Part shown: positions 54,058 to 61,170 of the stretch, in pieces
How positions within the stretch are numbered: position 1 is the stretch's first letter
Layout of the letters: the number at the start of each line of letters is the position of its first letter
Source of the DNA: Hymenobacter siberiensis
GTDB taxonomy: Bacteria; Bacteroidota; Bacteroidia; Cytophagales; Hymenobacteraceae
Direction of reading: 5' to 3'
NCBI RefSeq assembly: GCF_018967865.2
Contig: NZ_JAHLZY020000001.1
Span: 2,294,001 to 2,358,000 of the forward strand
Length of the DNA: 64,000 nt
Translations under genes and position numbers: made by a program
Notes under the pieces: generated by a model
What the model saw: only the letters and a program-made list of their open reading frames with translations
Databases searched by the model: none
Told to the model about the DNA's origin: nothing

Positions 54058-55299
54058 ATGTTTCAGAATTCCCAAGTCCCGCATATGCACCTCGCCGACC
54101 ACATTCGCCCCCTTCTCCGTGACCACGATTGCGTGATTATTCCGGACTTCGGGGGGCTTGTGGCCGATGTGTCGCCGGCCCGGGCGCAGCCCGGCCGCCA
54201 GGCCCTGAGCCCACCCACCAAACTGGTCGCCTTCAACCAGGCCCTTACCCGTAACGACGGTCTGTTGGTTGATGCCCTGAGCCAGCACCTGGGCTTATCC
54301 ATCGCGCAGGCCCGGGAGGCCGTGCGCGCCGCCGTAGCCGGCCTGCAGCAGGAGCTCGACGACACGAACCGGACCGAACTGCCGGGCATCGGCATTTTCC
54401 GCCGGGCGGCGGGTCGGGGCCTCGCTTTTGAATACACCGGAACCGATAATCTGCTGGCGGCCGCGTTTGGCCTACCGGAGCTGGCTGCCCGCCCCGTGCG
54501 CGCTGCCGATGCCCGCGTCAAAGGCCCGCAGCCTATTCTGCGCAGCGGGGGTGCCCGCCGCACCATGTTGGTGCGGCTGCTGCCGGCCAGCATCATCGCC
54601 ATGGCCGCCGGCCTGCTGCTACTGGCCAACTACCAGGTAGCGATGAAAGCCGGCTACCTGCCCGTGAGCTGGCAGGGCACCATGCCCCGGTGGGAGTGGG
54701 CGCAGCGCCAGCCCGGCATTGCCACGCCAATCATCACCGAGCCCCAGCAGGCTACGCTCAGCCAGCAGGACTTTCGGATCCGTGCCACCGAAGGCATGAC
54801 GCCGGTTGAAAGCACTCCTGCGCTGCCCGCGCCGGAAATGGCAGCGGAAAATAGCGCGCCCATCAGCCCGTCGCTCAAAGTGGAAACGCCGGAAGTAACC
54901 GTCAGCGCCGCAGCAACCCCGGTAGTTGAAGCAGCTCCGGTCGCTTCCAAAGTAGTTGCCAGCAGCGCCCCGGTGGTGGCCGCTGCCATACCGGTAGCCC
55001 CAGCCGCCGCCCCCGTGGTGGCAAAAGCCCCGGTCGCTATGGGCAGCACCATTACAATTAAAAGCCGCACTGGTCGTTGCTACGTCATTGCCGGGGCCTA
55101 CCGCAGCCTGGCTGGTGCCGAGCAGGGCCGCAAGCTGCTGGCCAAAAGCGGCCACGCCTCGCACATCATTCTGCCCCCCTTCGGCAGCCGGTTGTTCCGC
55201 CTCACGGCCGCCGACTACTCCGACATGGCCTCGGCCCAGCGCGAAGCCCAGCGCCTACGCATGAGCACGCACTGTGACTATAATACCTTGAAATTTTAA
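54058..55299 (+). CDS. HU-CCDC81-like and SPOR domain membrane protein
   Basis: This 413-residue bitopic protein has two N-terminal HU/CCDC81-like repeats (HLADHIRPLLRDHDCVIIPDFGGLVAD and NRTELPGIGIFRRA, residues 10-130). One membrane helix follows at about 173-193, then a long Pro/Ala/Val-rich periplasmic linker and a C-terminal SPOR domain (CYVIAGAYRSLAGAEQGRKLL, about 335-413) that binds denuded septal peptidoglycan. It may link the chromosome side to the cell wall. ATG 54085 (MHLADHI) is an equally good start. It precedes exbB by 8 bp. Confidence 0.87.
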   Translation: MFQNSQVPHMHLADHIRPLLRDHDCVIIPDFGGLVADVSPARAQPGRQALSPPTKLVAFNQALTRNDGLLVDALSQHLGLSIAQAREAVRAAVAGLQQELDDTNRTELPGIGIFRRAAGRGLAFEYTGTDNLLAAAFGLPELAARPVRAADARVKGPQPILRSGGARRTMLVRLLPASIIAMAAGLLLLANYQVAMKAGYLPVSWQGTMPRWEWAQRQPGIATPIITEPQQATLSQQDFRIRATEGMTPVESTPALPAPEMAAENSAPISPSLKVETPEVTVSAAATPVVEAAPVASKVVASSAPVVAAAIPVAPAAAPVVAKAPVAMGSTITIKSRTGRCYVIAGAYRSLAGAEQGRKLLAKSGHASHIILPPFGSRLFRLTAADYSDMASAQREAQRLRMSTHCDYNTLKF

Positions 55300-55307
55300 T
55301 CGTCCGC

Positions 55308-56006
55308 ATGTCCGTATTCCTCCTGCAAGTGGTTCCCGCCGCTGCCGATACTATTAGTACTGCCGCCGTCGCTGCTGCCCCCCTTGCCGATACCAGTGTC
55401 CCAGTCATCGACCTGCTGCTGCGCGGCGGACTGATAATGATTCCGTTGGTAGCGCTTTCCATTCTCTCGGTTTACATCATCATCGAGCGCTACTTCACCA
55501 TTCGCCGGGCCGCCGGCAATCCGGAGGCTTTCATGGCGGGAATCCGCTCGCTCATGGTGAAGGGCGATTTGGCCGGCGCCAAGCTCTACTGCGCCCAGAA
55601 TGCCTCGCCACTAGCCCGCATGGTAGAAAAAGGCCTGCGCCGCATTGGCCTGCCGCTGAAGGAAATCGAAACCAGCGTGGAGAATGTGGGCAAGATTGAA
55701 ATTGCGCGCCTCGAAAAAAACATCAGCATCCTGGGCATCATCGCCGGTATCGCGCCCATGATTGGCTTCGTGGGTACCATCATAGGCGTTATCAAGATTT
55801 TCTATTCCATCGCGGCCACCAAGGAGTTTGGTATTCCACAAGTAGCCGACGGTCTGTATGTCAAGCTGGTAACCTCGGCCACCGGCCTCATCGTCGGCAT
55901 TATTGCCCACGTGGGCTACCACTGGCTGAGCATATTGGTTGAGCGCATGGTATTCCGCATGGAAAACTCGGCCATCGAGTTCATGGACATTCTGCAGGAC
56001 AACTAA
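55308..56006 (+). CDS. exbB: ExbB/TolQ/MotA-family proton channel
   Basis: A 232-residue inner-membrane protein with three membrane helices (about residues 35-60, 141-165 and 187-210). The family core is LGIIAGIAPMIGFVGTIIGVIKIF and LVTSATGLIVGIIAHVGYHW, including the conserved Thr/Gly positions of the proton path. With ExbD and TonB downstream it uses the proton gradient to energise outer-membrane processes. Confidence 0.95.
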   Translation: MSVFLLQVVPAAADTISTAAVAAAPLADTSVPVIDLLLRGGLIMIPLVALSILSVYIIIERYFTIRRAAGNPEAFMAGIRSLMVKGDLAGAKLYCAQNASPLARMVEKGLRRIGLPLKEIETSVENVGKIEIARLEKNISILGIIAGIAPMIGFVGTIIGVIKIFYSIAATKEFGIPQVADGLYVKLVTSATGLIVGIIAHVGYHWLSILVERMVFRMENSAIEFMDILQDN

Positions 56007-56008
56007 TT

Positions 56009-56100
56009 GAGTTAAGAGTTCGGAGTTAAGAGTTGGCGTTGCCTGAATCTATAGATAGGTTATGCAGAACGAAAAACCCTTAACTCCGAACTCTTAACTC
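56009..56100. repeat. Perfect 22-bp inverted repeat between exbB and exbD
   Basis: Bases 56009-56030 (GAGTTAAGAGTTCGGAGTTA..) are the exact reverse complement of 56079-56100, with a 48-base loop. The right arm, made of CTTAACTC units, ends 14 bases before the exbD ATG. Confidence 0.85.
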
Positions 56101-56114
56101 ATAACTTAAAAGTT

Positions 56115-56534
56115 ATGAACCTTTCCCGCCGTCACCGCCTCACTTCGCACGTCGAAACCGGGGCCATGAACGATATCATGTTCTTTCTGATGTTGTTCTT
56201 TTTGATTGCTTCAACGCTGGTTAACCCCAACGTAATTAAGCTCTTGCTGCCGAATGCTAAATCCAGCAAGCAAGTGATGAAGCAGCCCATTACCATTTCG
56301 GTGGATGCGGCCGGGCAGTACTTCGTAAACAAAAAGCCCGTTGCGCCCGCCAACGTCGAGCCCGAGCTTGTGGCGCTAATCGGCAATGCTCCAACTACTG
56401 AGCAGCCCACCGTGGTACTGCGCGTCGATGCCTCATTGAACGTTCAGAAGCTGGTTGATATTTTGGAGGTTGGCAACCGCCTCAAGCTGAAAATGGTGAT
56501 GGCCACTCAGGCCCAGCAGGCTGCCGGTAAATAA
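56115..56534 (+). CDS. exbD: ExbD/TolR-family protein
   Basis: A 139-residue protein: short cytoplasmic start, one membrane helix (MNDIMFFLMLFFLIASTLV) with the essential protonatable Asp20, and a periplasmic domain (ITISVDAAGQYFVNKKPVA then VVLRVDASLNVQKLVDILE). It partners ExbB. The conserved Asp is present, so it should be functional. Confidence 0.95.
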   Translation: MNLSRRHRLTSHVETGAMNDIMFFLMLFFLIASTLVNPNVIKLLLPNAKSSKQVMKQPITISVDAAGQYFVNKKPVAPANVEPELVALIGNAPTTEQPTVVLRVDASLNVQKLVDILEVGNRLKLKMVMATQAQQAAGK

Positions 56535-56567
56535 GCCGATTTTAGCTGGTAAAGCGTACACTGCATC

Positions 56568-57452
56568 ATGGCTATCGACTATCAAGAACCGCACCGCCGC
56601 GAGGGCCTGATTGGCACTCTGGTAGTGCACGGGGTGTTGTTGCTGTTCTTTATTTTCTCCGTATTTAAAGGTCCGAACCCGCCACTGGCCGCCCTGGGCG
56701 GTGGCGACGGTGTGGAGCTGAACTACGGCATCGACGAGGCCGGCTCGGGCAATGTGCAGAGCATGGCCACGGCCAACAAATCGCTTAACCGCGAAGACAG
56801 CCGTCCGCCCCAGGCCAGCCCCGACCCGCAGCCGCGCCCCGTGGCCGTGGCTACGCCAACTCCCACGCCGCCTTCGCAGGAGAAGATAATTACCAGCGAA
56901 GCCGAGGAAAGCCCCGTGTCGGCGGCGCCGGTTGAAACGCCCGCGCCGCCCAAGGAGGAAGTGAAAGCCGCGCCCAAGGCGCCCCGCAAAGTAGCCGTGA
57001 CGTTTGCTCCCAAAGGCAGCGCCACCGGCGGCGGCAACGGCGTGAATGGCACCAGCAATACCCCCACGGGCAACAACAATGGCGACCGGCCCGGTACCGT
57101 GGGCGACCAAGGTGACCCGAATGGTACCCTCGATGCTACGGCGCTCTACGGGGCCCCCGGCCGGGGCGGAAGCGGCAGCAGCCCCGGAAGTGGTGGCTTG
57201 GAAATGAGCGGCTGGCGTTTTGAAAGCAAGCCGGTGGTAGAGTCAGTAGACGACAATTCGGGCGTGATTCGCTTCAAAATCAAGATTGCGGCCGACGGAG
57301 AGGTAGAATCGGTAACCAAGGTTTCGGGGAACGTGTCGCCATCGCAGGAAAAGCTGTGCCGCGACAAGCTGCTCGATACCAACTTTATCAAGACCAACTC
57401 TGCCCCCGGGGGCGCAACCGGTTTTTACACGTTCAAATTCTCGGTCAAGTAG
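56568..57452 (+). CDS. TonB-like energy transducer
   Basis: A 294-residue protein with an N-terminal membrane anchor (LIGTLVVHGVLLLFFIFSVF, about 15-34), a long Pro/Lys/Glu and then Gly/Asn-rich periplasmic spacer (70-200) and a C-terminal TonB-type domain (GVIRFKIKIAADGEVESVTKVSGNVSPSQ). It should carry energy from ExbBD to outer-membrane receptors, probably including the barrel encoded upstream. It ends the set with a terminator. Confidence 0.88.
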   Translation: MAIDYQEPHRREGLIGTLVVHGVLLLFFIFSVFKGPNPPLAALGGGDGVELNYGIDEAGSGNVQSMATANKSLNREDSRPPQASPDPQPRPVAVATPTPTPPSQEKIITSEAEESPVSAAPVETPAPPKEEVKAAPKAPRKVAVTFAPKGSATGGGNGVNGTSNTPTGNNNGDRPGTVGDQGDPNGTLDATALYGAPGRGGSGSSPGSGGLEMSGWRFESKPVVESVDDNSGVIRFKIKIAADGEVESVTKVSGNVSPSQEKLCRDKLLDTNFIKTNSAPGGATGFYTFKFSVK

Positions 57453-57475
57453 CCTTCCGGCCAACTTATTCAAGT

Positions 57476-57509
57476 CCCGCCGCCTGTTAGCAGACGGCGG
57501 GGCTTTTGC
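57476..57509 (+). terminator. Terminator after the TonB-like gene
   Basis: CCCGCCGCCTG pairs with CAGACGGCGGG (one mismatch) around TTAG, followed by CTTTT. Confidence 0.82.
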
Positions 57510-57510
57510 G

Positions 57511-57540
57511 TTGGTATCAGCTCGAAATACTGTTAATTTG
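57511..57540 (+). promoter_or_regulatory. Promoter of folC
   Basis: TTG (57511-57513), exactly 19 bases and TTAATTTG (57533-57540; one mismatch). The TTG that would serve as an upstream start codon is this -33 element, which supports GTG 57568 as the folC start. Confidence 0.65.
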
Positions 57541-57567
57541 TGCTTTCTCCCCCATTTTCGCTATCCC

Positions 57568-58881
57568 GTGACTTATCAGGAAACCCTTACTTACCTCTAC
57601 GAGCAGCTCCCTATGTTTCAGCGGGTGGGCGCGGCCGGCTACAAAAAAGGCCTTGGTAATACCTTAGCCCTGGCCGAGGCGCTGGGGCATCCGGAGCGTA
57701 AGTTTCGGAGCGTGCACGTGGCCGGCACCAATGGCAAAGGCAGTAGCTCGCACCTGCTGGCAGCAGTGCTCCAGGCGGCTGGTTATAAAGTAGGCCTGTA
57801 CACTTCGCCGCACCTGCGCGAATTCACGGAGCGCATTAAGGTGAATGGGCAGGAGCTGGCTCCGGCGTATCTGGTGGAGTGGGTGGCGTGCTGGCAGCCG
57901 CTGTTTGCCGAAATCAAGCCGTCGTTTTTTGAGATGTGTGTGGCGCTGGCGTTCGACTACTTTGCTCAGCAGCGGGTTGATATTGCCATAGTTGAGGTTG
58001 GCCTCGGCGGCCGGTTCGATTCCACGAACATCATTACGCCGCTGGTGTCGCTCATCACCAACATCAGCTTCGACCATCAGGCCCTTTTAGGAAACACGCT
58101 GCCTGAAATTGCCGGCGAGAAAGCAGGCATTATCAAACCCGGCGTACCGGCCGTGGTAAGCCAGACCCAGCCCGAAGTAGCGGATGTGTTCCGGAGCGAA
58201 GCCGCCGCGAAGCTCGCGCACCTCGTTTTTGCGGACCAAATCTATCAGGCCACGTTTGCCGCCGAGCCCTCGCCCGAAACGGGCCTGCGTCCGATTGCCG
58301 TGAGCCAGCACGGCCGGCCCTACCTGCCCAATGCTGAGCTGGGCCTGCCCGGCGACTACCAGCAGCATAACCTGCCCGGCGTACTCGCTACCCTGGATGA
58401 GCTGCGGGCCCTGGGCTTCCGCATCACGGAGGCGGCCGTGCGGACCGGCCTGCGCCAGGTCACGACGCTTACCGGCCTGCGCGGGCGTTGGAGCATCATT
58501 GGCCGGCAGCCGTTGGTGGTGTGTGATACGGGGCATAACGCGGCCGGTTTGCAGGCTGTAATGGCTCAATTACAACGTGTTCCGCATGAGTGTTTACATT
58601 TGGTGATAGGTACCGTGAACGATAAGGACGTGGCTGCCATGCTGGCACTGCTGCCGAAAGAGGCCACTTACTACTTCTGCGCGGCTACCATCCCGCGGGC
58701 TTTGCCGGCTGCCGAGCTGGCGGAGCAGGGGGCCGGGCTGGGCTTGCACGGGCAAGCCTATGGTTCGGTGGCAGCGGCGGTAGCAGCGGCCCGCAACGCG
58801 GCTGGCCCCCGCGACGTGGTTTTTATTGGCGGCAGCACCTTTGTGGTGGCCGAGGTGGAGGAACTATACGCCCCGACCTGA
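57568..58881 (+). CDS. folC: Dihydrofolate/folylpolyglutamate synthase
   Basis: A 437-residue Mur-ligase-family enzyme adding glutamate to dihydropteroate and folates. Visible motifs are FQRVGAAGYKKGLGN, the P-loop VAGTNGKGSSSHLLAAVL, TSPHLREFTERI, EVGLGGRFDSTNI, the SFDHQALLGNTLPEIAGEKAGIIK region and the C-terminal DTGHNAAGL. GTG 57568 gives the usual N-terminus (TYQETLTYLYEQLPMFQRVG). Confidence 0.95.
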   Translation: MTYQETLTYLYEQLPMFQRVGAAGYKKGLGNTLALAEALGHPERKFRSVHVAGTNGKGSSSHLLAAVLQAAGYKVGLYTSPHLREFTERIKVNGQELAPAYLVEWVACWQPLFAEIKPSFFEMCVALAFDYFAQQRVDIAIVEVGLGGRFDSTNIITPLVSLITNISFDHQALLGNTLPEIAGEKAGIIKPGVPAVVSQTQPEVADVFRSEAAAKLAHLVFADQIYQATFAAEPSPETGLRPIAVSQHGRPYLPNAELGLPGDYQQHNLPGVLATLDELRALGFRITEAAVRTGLRQVTTLTGLRGRWSIIGRQPLVVCDTGHNAAGLQAVMAQLQRVPHECLHLVIGTVNDKDVAAMLALLPKEATYYFCAATIPRALPAAELAEQGAGLGLHGQAYGSVAAAVAAARNAAGPRDVVFIGGSTFVVAEVEELYAPT

Positions 58882-58892
58882 CCAACCCGCTT

Positions 58893-58900
58893 TACCTTTG
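58893..58900 (+). promoter_or_regulatory. -7 box TACCTTTG of trmB
   Basis: A consensus -7 box 23 bases before the TTG start of trmB, giving a leader of under 20 bases. Confidence 0.6.
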
Positions 58901-58923
58901 TACATCAACAAAGACCTACTGAT

Positions 58924-59589
58924 TTGCCCCGAGTTAAGCTTCAGCGTTTTACCGATAACGCCTCCCGTCCCGATATCATTGAGCCGGGCAAACCTGAATA
59001 CGAACAGCTGGGTGGCCGCTGGCGTACCGATTTTTTTGCTGCGCCTCACCCGCTGACACTGGAAGTGGGCTGTGGCAAAGGCGAATACACCGTGGGCCTG
59101 GCCCAGCGCCATCCCGGCCGCAATTTCCTCGGGCTCGATATCAAAGGGGAGCGCATCTGGCGGGGCAGTACCCGCGCCGCCGAAATGGGGCTGACCAACG
59201 TCGGCTTCGTGCGGATGCGGGCTGAGGCGATGGCCGCTCAGTTTGGTCCCGGCGAGTTGGATGAAATCTGGATAACCTTTCCCGACCCCCGGCCCCGCGA
59301 CCGCGACATCAAGCGCCGGCTGACTTCGCCACGCTTCCTGGGGCTGTATGAACAATTGTTAACTCCGGGTGGGCTGCTGCACTTGAAGACTGATAATGAG
59401 GGGCTTTTCGAATTCACCCTGGAAATGCTGTCGGCTCGTCCCGGCGCTACCGTGGAGCGTTTTACCCGGGATTTATATTCGGAAACCGACCCGGAGTTCT
59501 CCGAAGCCCAGGCCATTCAGACCAACTTTGAGGGGAAGTACCGCGCCATTGGCGTGCCCATCAAATACGTGCAGTTTCGGCTGACGTAA
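58924..59589 (+). CDS. trmB: tRNA (guanine-N7)-methyltransferase
   Basis: A 221-residue SAM-dependent enzyme that makes m7G46 in tRNAs. SAM motif LEVGCGKGEYTVGLA (residues 46-60), FLGLDIKGERI, the substrate region EIWITFPDPRPRDRDIKRRL and the ending HLKTDNEGLFEF. TTG 58924 is the start that fits the family (MPRVKLQRFTD). Confidence 0.95.
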   Translation: MPRVKLQRFTDNASRPDIIEPGKPEYEQLGGRWRTDFFAAPHPLTLEVGCGKGEYTVGLAQRHPGRNFLGLDIKGERIWRGSTRAAEMGLTNVGFVRMRAEAMAAQFGPGELDEIWITFPDPRPRDRDIKRRLTSPRFLGLYEQLLTPGGLLHLKTDNEGLFEFTLEMLSARPGATVERFTRDLYSETDPEFSEAQAIQTNFEGKYRAIGVPIKYVQFRLT

Positions 59590-59686
59590 ACCAATGCTGT
59601 CTGGCTTCGGGCCAAACGAAACGCCCACACAGGTGGCCATTATTACATGGTCCTGCGTGGGCGTCGCACTTATCAGGCAGGCCGAT

Positions 59687-60283
59687 TTAGTCGATTTCCA
59701 GGGCCTCAAATACGGCTTCCAACTGGTCGAAATCGCGCAGGCCCGGCTTCACTTCATCGCCGGAGGGGAACACCAGACCTGCCAATGGGAGGGACGTGGC
59801 TAGCGTGCGGGCGCGGTCAGGATGCAGGCCGGGGCCGAGCCACAGGGGCTTTAGGGCGCTGATTTGTTGCAGGGCCACACGGGTTTCGGGCGTTTCGGAC
59901 GTTGGCAATTCCAGCACGAAACCGATGGGCGAAGTGGGTAGCGACTGGCTCAGGGCGGCGAAATCCGCTGGTAGCTCCAGGTACACCGGCGGGGCTATTT
60001 CGGCTAGCTCCTCGCTGGTGCGGGGGGTGCGGAGCAGGATGGCATCCAGGCTGCATTCGGCGGATATAGCGTTAATTTTATGGGCACTAAGCTGGTCGAA
60101 TTCACCTATTAGTTCAACCCCGGCAATCCAGCCGGCCAACTCTTTTACGGCCTTGGTATCGAGGTGCCCGGGCAGGCTGGGGTCGAGCACAAAGGTCAGT
60201 TTATCGGCACCCATGCCGGCACAGTAGCGGGCATCGGAAAGGTTATTGATGCCGCGAATAAGGATAGGAACGAGGTGGGGCAC
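59687..60283 (-). CDS. TrpF-like (phosphoribosylanthranilate isomerase fold), catalytic Cys missing
   Basis: This 198-residue TIM-barrel protein follows the TrpF pattern at the C-terminal end (GLHPDRARTLATSLPLAGLVFPSG, then KPGLRDFDQLEAVFEAL) and in the second strand (ADKLTFVLDPSLPG). The active-site motif KxCG at the start of the fold reads ILIRG, with Arg in place of the catalytic Cys, and the usual catalytic Asp motif is not apparent. No other trp gene is near. It may be a non-canonical isomerase or have another substrate. GTG 60283 is the likely start. Confidence 0.68.
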   Translation of the reverse strand: MPHLVPILIRGINNLSDARYCAGMGADKLTFVLDPSLPGHLDTKAVKELAGWIAGVELIGEFDQLSAHKINAISAECSLDAILLRTPRTSEELAEIAPPVYLELPADFAALSQSLPTSPIGFVLELPTSETPETRVALQQISALKPLWLGPGLHPDRARTLATSLPLAGLVFPSGDEVKPGLRDFDQLEAVFEALEID

Positions 60284-60361
60284 AGCGGAGGCGAGGAGAT
60301 GAAAAGAAGCCGCCCGGCAAGTACGGTGCGGGCAACGGACGCAGGCCCGATGGGCCCGCCA

Positions 60362-60369
60362 CAAAAGTA
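60362..60369 (-). promoter_or_regulatory. -7 box TACTTTTG of the TrpF-like gene
   Basis: On the reverse strand TACTTTTG matches TAnnTTTG and lies about 80 bases upstream of the GTG start, inside the longer frame that would start at 60469. Confidence 0.45.
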
Positions 60370-60395
60370 GCGCCGAAGCGGGAGCCCGGCCGTAT

Positions 60396-60424
60396 TTGAG
60401 GAGTGCGCGGCCGCCGTATCTTCG
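60396..60424 (+). promoter_or_regulatory. Possible rpe promoter very close to its start codon
   Basis: TTG (60396-60398), an 18-base spacer and TATCTTCG (60417-60424; one mismatch). The ATG follows five bases later, so the mRNA might be nearly leaderless. Confidence 0.35.
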
Positions 60425-60429
60425 CTGCC

Positions 60430-61143
60430 ATGAATGGAACCCGCCGCACGCCCTTGCTAGCCCCCTCATTTCTGGCCGCCGACCTGGCCAATCTGCAGGC
60501 CGAAACCGAGCGCCTTGCCACCAGTGCCGCCGACTGGCTGCACTTTGATGTGATGGACGGCCGGTTTGTGCCCAATATTTCTTTCGGCCTGCCCGTGCTG
60601 CAAGCCGTGGCCCGCTACGCCAAACAGCCGATTGATGTGCACCTTATGATTGAGGAGCCGCAGCATTACCTGGCTGCTTTCCGCGACGCGGGGGCCAGCA
60701 GCATCACGGTGCATTACGAGGCCTGCCCGCACCTGCACCGCGTGGTGCAGCAAATCAAGCAGCTCGGTTGCCGGGTTGGGGTGGCATTGAACCCGGCCAC
60801 GCCGGTGGCACTGCTCGAAGACATTGCCGCCGACCTCGACGTAGTGCTGGTGATGTCGGTGAACCCGGGCTTCGGCGGGCAGGCATTCATTCCGAATACG
60901 CTGAAAAAAGTGGCCATGCTAAAGGAGCTGCTGCTGAATACCGGTTCGGAGGCGCTGATTGAAGTGGATGGCGGGGTGAACATGGACAACGCCGGCTCGC
61001 TCGTGGAAGCCGGCGCCGACGTGCTGGTGGCGGGCAACTTCGTGTTCAGCGCGCCCGAGGGGCCGGTGGCCACGCTGGCCCGCCTGCGCGACCACCTGGC
61101 CGGCCTGGGGATGGATGCCACGGCCGCCGGCCGCCGGCAATAG
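60430..61143 (+). CDS. rpe: Ribulose-phosphate 3-epimerase
   Basis: A 237-residue TIM-barrel enzyme of the pentose phosphate pathway, interconverting ribulose-5-P and xylulose-5-P. LAPSFLAADLANL, the metal/catalytic segments WLHFDVMDGRFVPNISFG and VHLMIEEP, the loop MSVNPGFGGQAFIP and IEVDGGVN with catalytic Asp are all intact. It is divergent from the TrpF-like gene and is followed after 27 bases by a TonB-dependent receptor. Confidence 0.95.
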   Translation: MNGTRRTPLLAPSFLAADLANLQAETERLATSAADWLHFDVMDGRFVPNISFGLPVLQAVARYAKQPIDVHLMIEEPQHYLAAFRDAGASSITVHYEACPHLHRVVQQIKQLGCRVGVALNPATPVALLEDIAADLDVVLVMSVNPGFGGQAFIPNTLKKVAMLKELLLNTGSEALIEVDGGVNMDNAGSLVEAGADVLVAGNFVFSAPEGPVATLARLRDHLAGLGMDATAAGRRQ

Positions 61144-61170
61144 TTGGGCCGTCTGCTCGTTCTCAGCCCC

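Noticed and set aside
57511..57567. Longer folC starting at TTG 57511
   Set aside because: The TTG is the -33 element of a well-spaced promoter, and the family N-terminus begins at GTG 57568.
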